Assembly (NCBI GenBank): GCA_016291275.1
Contig: JAEEWY010000025.1
Span: 1 to 12,654 of the forward strand
DNA from: Methanobrevibacter sp.
GTDB lineage: Archaea; Methanobacteriota; Methanobacteria; Methanobacteriales; Methanobacteriaceae
DNA: 12,654 nucleotides
Direction of reading: 5' to 3'
The notes under the pieces: generated by a model
What the model was told of the DNA's origin: nothing
The model's input: only the letters and a program-made list of their open reading frames with translations
Databases searched by the model: none
Part shown: positions 6,801 to 12,654 of the stretch, in pieces
Numbering within the stretch: the stretch's first letter is position 1
How the letters are laid out: every line of letters begins with the position of its first letter
Translations under genes and position numbers: made by a program

Positions 6801-8377
6801 TGGTTGGAGATGAGATCAGTTTTGTCATTTCAACTAAAGTGAATTCATCAGATAAGCCTTTAATCCTTAATGGAAATGTAAGCGCAGATACATTTGACCC
6901 TATTGGATCCAATAATCATGATTCAGATAGCGTTGATGCTTTGCCTATATGTGATTTGATAACTAAAGTGAGTGTATCTGAAAGTCCTGTAAATAAGGAT
7001 GATGTTGTGGATTGGATTGTTGTCGTTTCTAATGATGGTCCCGATGATGCAGCTGATGTAACCCTTTCATTGTCTGATTTGGAATCATTGGATTTGATTG
7101 TACTAAATTCTTCTGATGATTCATTTGATTTGAATAACTATGAATGGATTATTGGCGATTTGGAGAGTGGAGACAACGTTTCATTGATTATCACAACAAA
7201 AGTCAATAAATCTGATGATTCAATTACTGTAATCGCTGATGTGGAAACAAGCACATTAGAGTCTGATTATGAAAACAACATTGATAACGACTCTTTGATA
7301 ATCAATCCAATATGTGACTTGATAATAGATATTGATGCATCAAATGACACAGTTAACTATGGAGATATTGTGGATTGGATCATTGTAGTTTCCAATGACG
7401 GTCCGGATGATGCTTCCAATGTTTCAGTTTCCTTGTCTGATTTGGAGTCTTTAGGTTTGATTGTGTTAAATTCTTCTGATGATTCATTTGATTTAGAAAA
7501 CTATGAATGGATTATTGGTGATTTGGATAGTGGAGATGGCATTTCATTAAACATCACCACAAAGGCCAATAAATCCAATGAGAACATAACTGTTCTTGCT
7601 GATGTGGAAACAAGCACTTACGAACCGAATAAGGAAAACAACCATGATAACGATAGTTTGGAAACACTTCCAATATGTGATATATCTGTAACAAAAATTG
7701 CTGACAAGAATCCGGTTTACGTTGATGAGGTTGTGAATTGGATAATAAATGTAACCAATAATGGACCTGATAAGGCATGTGAAGTGATTGTAAATGGCAG
7801 TTTCCCTGAAAGCTTGGAATTTATCATATATGAGTTGACTAAAGGTGAATTGGAAAGCATTGAAGATGATGATGGAAATCTCGTTGAGCTAATCTGGAAA
7901 GTAGGTGACTTGGAGAGCAATGAATCCGCATTATTGGTCATTTCATCTAAAGCATTGGAGGAAGGAGAAGTTGTAAATAGCGTTAGCGCAAACTCTTCAA
8001 CTCCTGACATGAACCAATCAAATAACCTTGATTCTGCAAGTGTTGATGTTATTTTAAATGAAAGCGGAGAAAATAATCCTGATGAACCTGAAGTTCCAGA
8101 AAATCCGGATAATCCAGATACTCCTGATACTCCAGAAAACGATTCAAATGAGGATTATTATGATGACTTCCCATGGGACGACTATTTCCCAGAAGATCTT
8201 TTTGGAAAAAATGATGATAACGGCTCACAAAAGGATTTAGATTCCAAATCCAATGGAAATCCTATCAAAAGCTCTAAAAAGCAAATAGATATTTCTAAGA
8301 AAAAGACAGGTTATCCATTTGCTTTAGCAATTTTATCATTGTTTGCATTGTTTTCATTAGCCATTAGAAAAAATTAA
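3845..8377 (+). CDS. Large adhesin-like surface protein (beta-helix, five DUF11-type repeats, C-terminal membrane anchor)
   Basis: I choose TTG 3845 as start (1510 residues): GAGGTG at 3830-3835 lies nine bases upstream and the product then begins with a clean signal peptide (about 1-24, hydrophobic, ending STVSA before TD). The frame is open back to 3779, but that extension (WEFFRICFSS...) looks like leader. Order of parts: Ser/Asn/Asp-rich region (25-102); right-handed parallel beta-helix (about 103-672) with recurring 'N-C/S-x-F-x-N-N' and 'GGAIYIKGSN' coils of about 25 residues; an Ig-like region (about 673-796, ending LSPGKYYLYAEH); five DUF11/CARDB-type repeats of 119-126 residues starting near 798, 917, 1037, 1158 and 1279; a Pro/Asp/Glu/Asn-rich spacer; then TGYP, a hydrophobic helix and the basic end RKN. 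Methanobrevibacter genomes encode many such proteins, thought to bind other cells or host/plant glycans; the ligand here is unknown. Very many N-x-S/T sites suggest glycosylation. Confidence 0.88.
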   Translation: MKLKIICLICMILCVFLTFSTVSATDLEDLSFNSVAIDSQSESSFTNLNEDISDNIVNSNEDEDCVGSMNELSNLNGDYSPNLSSINSDESSLKSSISPSGNTFSSIQSSINSAKSGDTINLNGKTFTGNGTVIIVNKSVTISGGSGALRATLDAKKLSGIFRVTVPNVKLVNCNFINANDKAVYYLEGNGQISNCNFNHNNASTFCAHIYVYPNTTNFLLENSNFYNGFSWKYSNVAIAANNVTVRNCTFINNTVRNNESIQACGGGLQVGVSETMINKGTVENCLFINNSAISDNETTHAGAFCFRPGIKVSNSTFINNYCNRVGGATTLHSDGDIIDCIFINNSAGIYGGAISTGFEVNNISVNINSCIFENNTAPMGGAIQVKGNNVRVINSTFNENKATGTDGGALFIMGNEAIIVNSTFNENFAKNIGAGILINGTDVSVLNSSFDANRASYGAAVYVVGSNSNIFSSNFTNHKLVNGSVYIKGPNTYVYDSNFKNNSGENGAAIYIKGSNSNLILNNLSFNNVSKKGGAIYIEGSNANIIASDFSNNSAIPNKSDIISGLGGAIYIKGDNNTVDSSNFIFNTARNGSAIYTDGSKMTLSNTNFDKNQAWSYLLDSYVDPAISYFNESDILINLTLIGGNNIANAIYNTASMDEIYFYNVSYISSKGQKVTGNDEIHPVDGAENSMNGSLLYQDDREDNQLVNLIIYREIPNSENGLLSSSDELSDMISGNEIILNETFTTGILGDIKFNISDYIDNPLSPGKYYLYAEHFEDDYYKEIDETNEFEIIPIVDVAVGIGSSRVNIDFNKTVKFTIKVKNNGPNNATGVNVSAIIPEGLVYLSSVPSIGTFNPENGIWDIGNLDVGENQTLIINVQTNKTGLIDYPVNVSSIEEDSNLTNNLDNKTIRVLMADLAITVNASEEIVKPGDVVNWTITVVNNGPNNASKVVILVDYPDDELIYLDCSNDTFNLTENKLEIPSLLVGDEISFVISTKVNSSDKPLILNGNVSADTFDPIGSNNHDSDSVDALPICDLITKVSVSESPVNKDDVVDWIVVVSNDGPDDAADVTLSLSDLESLDLIVLNSSDDSFDLNNYEWIIGDLESGDNVSLIITTKVNKSDDSITVIADVETSTLESDYENNIDNDSLIINPICDLIIDIDASNDTVNYGDIVDWIIVVSNDGPDDASNVSVSLSDLESLGLIVLNSSDDSFDLENYEWIIGDLDSGDGISLNITTKANKSNENITVLADVETSTYEPNKENNHDNDSLETLPICDISVTKIADKNPVYVDEVVNWIINVTNNGPDKACEVIVNGSFPESLEFIIYELTKGELESIEDDDGNLVELIWKVGDLESNESALLVISSKALEEGEVVNSVSANSSTPDMNQSNNLDSASVDVILNESGENNPDEPEVPENPDNPDTPDTPENDSNEDYYDDFPWDDYFPEDLFGKNDDNGSQKDLDSKSNGNPIKSSKKQIDISKKKTGYPFALAILSLFALFSLAIRKN
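5294..5641 (+). repeat. Degenerate DNA repeats encoding beta-helix coils
   Basis: Five copies of a motif encoding (S/A)-(V/I)-Y-(I/T)-x-G-(P/S/D) recur with the Tyr codon at 5303, 5378, 5456, 5558 and 5633. Three of the four intervals are 75 or 78 bp (25-26 residues), one coil turn; the interval of 102 bp contains a short inserted loop (NKSDIISGLG). They share the core ATTAAAGG at DNA level in three copies. Confidence 0.65.
6953..7678 (+). repeat. In-frame 363-bp tandem duplication (DUF11 repeats 3 and 4)
   Basis: Units 6953-7315 and 7316-7678 are both 363 bp and align without gaps. By eye about 86 of 121 residues match, and stretches such as 7104-7131 versus 7467-7494 are identical in DNA. 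Repeats 1, 2 and 5 are far more diverged, so this pair looks like the youngest expansion. Confidence 0.8.
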
Positions 8378-8389
8378 AATTTTATTTTT

Positions 8390-8420
8390 GGAGTTAATAT
8401 AACTCCTTTCTCTTTTTTTA
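8390..8420 (+). terminator. Perfect stem-loop plus T-tract after the adhesin gene
   Basis: GGAGTTA (8390-8396), loop ATA, TAACTCC (8400-8406), then a pyrimidine/T run to 8419. The stem begins 13 bases after the stop. Confidence 0.8.
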
Positions 8421-8717
8421 TCTTATTTTATCATTGATTCTTTCTCTTTTTTAGCTATTTCTTATCAATATCTTTTTCTATTATTTCTCCAAAGCCATTT
8501 AGACAATATAAAAAATTAAAAGTATTTATATTATTATTTATAAAAGTATAAATAATCTAAAATATTTATATGAATTATTATTATATAATTAACAATAATT
8601 TCATTATAAAAATTTTAAGTAAAATCAGTTAATTTTAAATAATTAAAAGATTAACTAAATATAATAATTAAATAATTAAATAAATTAAGAATCAAAATGA
8701 TTAAAATTATATAGTTT
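8421..8717. other. Gene-free AT-rich spacer before mfnB
   Basis: About 300 bases with hardly any G or C. No coding region or RNA gene is evident. TATA-like sites occur at about 8538-8548 (TTTATAAAAG), 8565-8573 and 8657-8665 (AAATATAAT); the last would start a transcript near 8690, about 40 bases before mfnB, and is the most economical promoter. Which one is used cannot be decided from sequence. Confidence 0.4.
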
Positions 8718-8729
8718 GGAGGAATATGA

Positions 8730-8732
<3 letters not shown>
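8718..8732 (+). promoter_or_regulatory. Ribosome binding site that fixes a TTG start for mfnB
   Basis: GGAGG (8718-8722) is seven bases from TTG 8730. An ATG at 8726 lies only three bases from the site and is out of frame, reading six codons to a stop at 8744-8746. The family N-terminus (M-x-LLISP) fits only the TTG start. Confidence 0.75.
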
Positions 8733-9449
<717 letters not shown>

Positions 9450-9478
9450 TTTATTTCAATATTCTTAGTTTTTTACAT

Positions 9479-9487
9479 TTTATAAAT
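9479..9487 (+). promoter_or_regulatory. Candidate guaB TATA box overlapping the mfnB terminator
   Basis: TTTATAAAT (9479-9487) is the only good TATA-like site between mfnB and guaB. It would start transcription near 9510, inside the 3' arm of the mfnB terminator hairpin, leaving a leader of about 80 bases before TTG 9590. Confidence 0.4.
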
Positions 9488-9526
9488 TATTCTAATTTAT
9501 TTTTTTAAATTAGGATAATTTTTTTT
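9486..9526 (+). terminator. Long stem-loop plus T-tract after mfnB
   Basis: Arms 9486-9498 and 9507-9519 pair over 13 positions (ATTAT-T-CTAATTT with AAATTAG-G-ATAAT, one T-G wobble), with an 8-base T-rich loop and Ts continuing to 9526. Two further A-T pairs can extend the base of the stem. Confidence 0.8.
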
Positions 9527-9589
9527 AAATCATTTTCATTAATTTTTAATTACACTTTTTATTTTTTACAATTTTTAGGAGGAAAAAAA

Positions 9590-11083
9590 TTGCAATTTTC
9601 AGATAAGATATATAATGCAAAACCTGGTTACACTTATGATGATTTTTTATTAGTTCCTAACGCTTCCTGGATTGAAGCAAAGGATGTAGAGACTAAAGTA
9701 AACTTAACTAAAGACATCCAATTAAATATCCCTATTATGAGTGCTGCAATGGACACAGTTACTGAAGCAAATTTAGCTATTGCACTTGCTCAAGAAGGAG
9801 GAGTCGGTGTTATTCACCGTAACATCACTCAAGAGGCACAAGTGGAAGAGGTTAAAAAAGTAAAAAGCGCTGAAGACATTACCGTACGTGATGTAGTGAC
9901 AATCAGTCCTGAATCTTCCATTGAAACTGTCCAAGACATTATGGAAAACGAATCAGTTAGCGGTCTTCCTGTTATTGAAAACGAGAAGATTGTAGGAATC
10001 ATCTCAAAAAGAGATGTAAGACCTTTCCTAAAATCTGATTCCAAAAAATTAGTCAAGGACATAATGACCTCTGAAGTTGTTACAATCAAAGAGAACACCC
10101 CTTCTGAAGAGGCATTGGATATCGCTTATGAAAACAAGGTTGAAAGATTGCCTGTTGTTAGTGAAGATGGTGATTTGGTAGGTATTCTTACCATTAAGGA
10201 TATCTTAAATCAAGATCAACACCCTAATGCTGCACTTGATAAGAATGGTAAATACTTAGTTGCAGCAGCTTGTGGTCCTTTCGATTTGGACAGAGCTATG
10301 GCATTGGATGAAGCTGGAGCAGACATCATTTCAATCGACTGTGCTCATGCTCATAACATGAATGTAGTTAAATTTGCAGAAACCATCAAGGACAATATTG
10401 ATGCAGACTTATGTATGGGTAACATTGCAACCCGTGAAGCTGCAGAAGACTTGATTGCTCATGGTGCAGACGGTCTTAAGGTAGGTATTGGTCCTGGTTC
10501 CATTTGTACTACCCGTATTGTAGCAGGTATCGGTGTGCCACAGGTTACAGCTATTGCAGATGTTGCAGATGTTGCTAGCGAAGCTGGAATTCCTGTCATT
10601 GCTGACGGAGGACTCAGATTCTCCGGTGACATTGCAAAGGCAATTGGTGCTGGTGCAGATGTTGTAATGCTTGGTAACTTGCTTGCAGGAACATTGGAAT
10701 CTCCAGGGGATGTAGTAACCATGAATGGTAGAAAATACAAAACCTACCGTGGAATGGGTTCCATTGGAGCTATGACTGGTGGATCCGGTGGTGGAGCTGA
10801 CAGATACTTCCAAGAAGTGGATAAAGGTACTCACATGAAGCATTCAAAATTAGTGGCTGAAGGTGTAGAAGGTGTAGTTCCATATAAGGGAACTGTAGCT
10901 GAAGTTGTATTCCAATTGGTTGGAGGATTAAAGTCTTCCATGGGATACTGTGGTGCTCGTGACATTCAAACCATGAAGGAAGTTGCTCGTTTCGTTAGAA
11001 TCACTGCAAGTGGTATCAAGGAATCACATCCTCATGAATTGATGATCACTAACGAAAGTCCAAACTACCCAAATTTTGAATAG
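9590..11083 (+). CDS. guaB: Inosine-5'-monophosphate dehydrogenase
   Basis: A 497-residue full-length IMPDH, which oxidises IMP to XMP with NAD+, the committed step to GMP. Order: N-terminal barrel part (about 10-95, with IMSAAMDTVTEA), two CBS domains (about 97-150 and 155-210), then the rest of the barrel. Catalytic Cys306 sits in GPGSICTTRIVAGIG; the IMP phosphate loop is ADGGLRFSGD (338-347) and LGNLLAGT; the mobile flap carries Arg405-Tyr406 (GGADRYFQE), the dyad that hydrolyses the XMP-enzyme adduct. The NAD-side motif reads DCAHAH (250-255), where many bacterial enzymes have DTAHGH. The C-terminus NESPNYP is typical. Start is TTG 9590 with GGAGG (9578-9582) seven bases upstream, the same arrangement as mfnB. 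CBS domains usually bind adenine or guanine nucleotides and tune activity. Confidence 0.97.
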   Translation: MQFSDKIYNAKPGYTYDDFLLVPNASWIEAKDVETKVNLTKDIQLNIPIMSAAMDTVTEANLAIALAQEGGVGVIHRNITQEAQVEEVKKVKSAEDITVRDVVTISPESSIETVQDIMENESVSGLPVIENEKIVGIISKRDVRPFLKSDSKKLVKDIMTSEVVTIKENTPSEEALDIAYENKVERLPVVSEDGDLVGILTIKDILNQDQHPNAALDKNGKYLVAAACGPFDLDRAMALDEAGADIISIDCAHAHNMNVVKFAETIKDNIDADLCMGNIATREAAEDLIAHGADGLKVGIGPGSICTTRIVAGIGVPQVTAIADVADVASEAGIPVIADGGLRFSGDIAKAIGAGADVVMLGNLLAGTLESPGDVVTMNGRKYKTYRGMGSIGAMTGGSGGGADRYFQEVDKGTHMKHSKLVAEGVEGVVPYKGTVAEVVFQLVGGLKSSMGYCGARDIQTMKEVARFVRITASGIKESHPHELMITNESPNYPNFE

Positions 11084-11104
11084 TTTGAATTATTTATGGA
11101 TTTT

Positions 11105-11142
11105 AGAATAATTTAATCATTATTCTATTTTTCAATTTTTTT
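11105..11142 (+). terminator. Stem-loop plus T-tract after guaB
   Basis: AGAATAAT (11105-11112), loop TTAATC, ATTATTCT (11119-11126), a perfect 8-bp stem with one more T-A pair at its base, then a T-rich run to 11142. Confidence 0.75.
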
Positions 11143-11241
11143 CAAAAATCATTTTTATTTTAATTTGTTTATTTTTTCAAATTAAATAATTCTTTTTTTA
11201 CAATTCTAATTGAATTGCTTTTTAAAGTCTTTAAATAGTAG

Positions 11242-11305
11242 ATAAAATATTTTAAAAAAATTATTTATTCTATTTTTAACAGGTTTTATAAAATATTTTA
11301 AAAAA
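11242..11305 (+). repeat. Two identical 18-bp sites in the promoter of a small membrane protein gene
   Basis: ATAAAATATTTTAAAAAA occurs at 11242-11259 and again at 11288-11305, 46 bp apart. Each contains the self-complementary AAAATATTTT. The second copy is joined to TTTTATAAAA, a TATA-like site too close to ATG 11328 to allow much leader; the first copy fits a start near 11270. They could be paired operators, alternative promoters or chance in AT-rich DNA. The remainder of 11143-11241 holds nothing I can name. Confidence 0.45.
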
Positions 11306-11327
11306 TTTACTATAGGAGATATGTATT

Positions 11328-11576
11328 ATGTTAGATTTTATTAAAGGATTATGGAATCCTGTCGCATTTTGGATTAGTTTTATGATGAGCATTATTATGC
11401 CAATCATTTTTGGTGTAATTCCATTTTATTTAACTGGAAATGGAATTTCAATGGAAAACTGTTTAATCTTATGGCCTTTAAGATGGATTGTAGCTTATTT
11501 ATTAATAAATACTTTTGTTAGAGATACTGGCTTGAAATTAGCTGCTAAAGTTTTTAAATTTGACCCTGGCTACTGA
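11328..11576 (+). CDS. Small membrane protein with two helices, unknown function
   Basis: An 82-residue protein with two predicted membrane helices (about 12-35 and 45-64) separated by a short loop, TGNGISMEN. The second helix carries Trp-Pro-Leu-Arg-Trp, a charged residue in the membrane segment. The end is basic and lacks any domain I know. It recalls DUF2798-type small membrane proteins in size and in its Trp-rich second helix, but I would not assign that family by eye. The start is ATG 11328 (GGAG 11315-11318, nine bases before); ATG 11321 is out of frame and stops after seven codons. It has its own promoter region with paired 18-bp sites and no clear terminator, so transcription may run on into the next gene 157 bp away. 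Confidence 0.7.
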   Translation: MLDFIKGLWNPVAFWISFMMSIIMPIIFGVIPFYLTGNGISMENCLILWPLRWIVAYLLINTFVRDTGLKLAAKVFKFDPGY

Positions 11577-11733
11577 TTACTTAACGAATTCAATTCCTAC
11601 TTCTTAAAACGAATACTTTATTAAATTAAAGGAATAAACTACTAATATAAATTAATTAACAATTATTTGCTTATTCGATTAAAAAGTCTTATAGTGATTA
11701 TTAATTTGTATAATTTTTATTGGAGTTTATAAA

Positions 11734-12501
11734 ATGAGAGATAACAACGAAAGAAGTTGGAAAATCAGATTTGCAATAATCATGTTTGTCTTGGCTGTTG
11801 TCATCTTTTTAGCCAGATATCTTATCTTTGGAGATGGTGAAGAGATTATTGCTTATCTTTGGAAACATATAGGTTTCATTCCAATTGACATATTGATTGT
11901 CGCATTCCTGCTTGAAGGCATAATGGGCAAAAAGGAACATGAAGCTATTTTAGAGAAAATAGACATGCTTATGGGTACTTTCTTCTCAGAAATTGGAAAT
12001 GATCTTTTAGCTGAACTCAGCAAAGTCAATAAGAACAAGATCAACACTGAAAACCTAAAGGATATCAGGAACTGGGAAGAAAAGGATTTCGATAATAAGA
12101 TGAAGGAATTGAAAGAAAACGGTCTTGACTTCAAAGCGGATATTCCGCCAGAAGAAAGAGAGGAGTTCTTGACAAACATTCATTCAATTCTTATGGAAAA
12201 GAGAGAATTTTTAGTAAACCTCATCAACAACCCTAATCTTTTAGAGAAAGATGAATTCTCCTCACTCTTGCTTGCTTTATTGCATTTGGATGAGGAGCTT
12301 TCCCGCAGAGGTGAATTCTCAGACATTAAAGATGCTGATTTCAATCACTTAAACGGTGACATGAAGAGAGTTTACACTAAATTGGTATATGAATGGGTTT
12401 ACTATTTAAAATACCTTAAGAAATACTATCCTTACATGATTTCACTCGCTATCCGTACCAATCCATTTGACAGCGAAGCGGATGTTCATGTAAATGAATA
12501 G
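11734..12501 (+). CDS. Uncharacterised membrane protein with helical cytoplasmic domain
   Basis: A 255-residue protein starting at ATG 11734, with GGAG (11722-11725) eight bases before it. Two membrane helices (about 11-32 and 45-63) form a hairpin, so the N-terminus and the large C-terminal part should both be in the cytoplasm. The latter is charged and almost wholly helical. Blocks that look conserved are GTFFSEIGNDLL (81-92) right after the second helix, HLDEELSRRG (184-193), and LKKYYPYMISLAIRTNPF (228-245) near the end. I have the impression of a widespread family of unknown function with these same blocks, FFSE-G and YP-x3-SLA-x-RTNPF, but cannot name it. No catalytic motif is visible. 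It is followed by a strong terminator, and a TATA-like TAATATAAAT (11643-11652) could serve it. Confidence 0.72.
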   Translation: MRDNNERSWKIRFAIIMFVLAVVIFLARYLIFGDGEEIIAYLWKHIGFIPIDILIVAFLLEGIMGKKEHEAILEKIDMLMGTFFSEIGNDLLAELSKVNKNKINTENLKDIRNWEEKDFDNKMKELKENGLDFKADIPPEEREEFLTNIHSILMEKREFLVNLINNPNLLEKDEFSSLLLALLHLDEELSRRGEFSDIKDADFNHLNGDMKRVYTKLVYEWVYYLKYLKKYYPYMISLAIRTNPFDSEADVHVNE

Positions 12502-12509
12502 ATTTTAAG

Positions 12510-12553
12510 TGGTTAATTGATATTTTCAATTGACCAATATTTTTCTTTTTTTT
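12510..12553 (+). terminator. Stem-loop plus T-tract after the 255-residue protein gene
   Basis: TGGTTAATTGA (12510-12520) pairs with TCAATTGACCA (12526-12536) over eleven positions with one G-T wobble and a five-base loop, followed by T-rich sequence to 12553. Confidence 0.8.
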
Positions 12554-12582
12554 AAATTTATTTTGATTTTATTTTTTTACAG

Positions 12583-12654
12583 ATGATGTTTATGAATGGT
12601 CAAAAATTGTATTCTTGCATAGTTTTATCAGGAGGAATGAGTAGAAGAATGGGT
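12583..12654 (+). CDS. mobA: MobA-like molybdenum cofactor guanylyltransferase, N-terminal start only
   Basis: The first 24 codons of a gene that runs off the window. They contain SCIVLSGGMSRRMG, the nucleotide-binding loop of MobA-type nucleotidyltransferases (L-x-GG-x-S-x-RMG). In the family this enzyme joins GMP to molybdopterin, here probably for the molybdenum or tungsten formylmethanofuran and formate dehydrogenases of a methanogen. Starts at ATG 12583, 12586 or 12592 are all in frame. None has a clear ribosome binding site; the leader after the preceding terminator is only about 30-40 bases, so the transcript may be nearly leaderless. Other members of the same nucleotidyltransferase superfamily remain possible with so little sequence. 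Confidence 0.7.
   Translation, partial: MMFMNGQKLYSCIVLSGGMSRRMG

Noticed and set aside
7554..8010. Long antisense open frames under the adhesin
   Set aside because: They mirror the biased codon use of the repeats on the + strand, have no ribosome binding sites and encode no recognisable protein.
8421..8717. RNA gene or origin element in the AT-rich spacer
   Set aside because: No G/C-rich stems, which stable RNAs need, and no repeated origin-type boxes; base composition is that of other spacers here.
10409..10843. 144-codon antisense frame under guaB
   Set aside because: It lies wholly inside a highly conserved enzyme gene and its product is low-complexity Cys/Thr/Ser/Asn-rich.

Overview
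The window looks like chromosome from a methanogenic euryarchaeon, most likely a gut or rumen Methanobacteriales of the Methanobrevibacter type. The grounds are a methanofuran-biosynthesis gene (mfnB), very AT-rich intergenic DNA with archaeal TATA boxes and T-tracts, GGAGG ribosome binding sites with several TTG starts, and a very large secreted 'adhesin-like' protein with beta-helix repeats, DUF11-type repeats and a C-terminal membrane anchor. All recognised genes lie on the + strand, most with their own promoter and terminator, so this reads as a row of short transcription units rather than one operon.

Layout. 1-1113: the end of an energy-coupling factor (ECF) transporter locus, with the C-terminal part of the ATPase and then a membrane S component; the T component would lie upstream. 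1114-2037: a compact AbrB-type antitoxin / PIN-domain (VapC) toxin pair with an ATGA overlap, preceded by a promoter carrying heptamers at exact 19-bp spacing. 2332-3499: a small two-helix membrane protein resembling DUF5654 and a zinc-ribbon/one-helix/extracellular-domain protein. 3845-8377: the 1510-residue surface protein. 8730-11083: two core metabolic genes, mfnB and guaB (IMP dehydrogenase), both starting at TTG behind GGAGG. 11328-12501: two uncharacterised membrane proteins. 12583-end: the first codons of a MobA-like molybdenum-cofactor nucleotidyltransferase.

How the genes relate. The two ECF genes form one importer. Antitoxin and toxin form one module. mfnB and guaB are housekeeping genes that probably share only proximity, because a strong hairpin terminator separates them. 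The zinc-ribbon protein and the adhesin are both predicted to expose domains outside the cell, but nothing shows that they work together. Six of the gene ends carry a clear stem-loop followed by a T-tract, which is more hairpin structure than archaeal termination is normally thought to need.

I do not see a convincing new defence or mobile system. The most useful leads are the 19-bp periodic array in the toxin-antitoxin promoter, the recent in-frame 363-bp duplication inside the adhesin, the tandem duplication just before the S-component start, and two uncharacterised membrane protein families.
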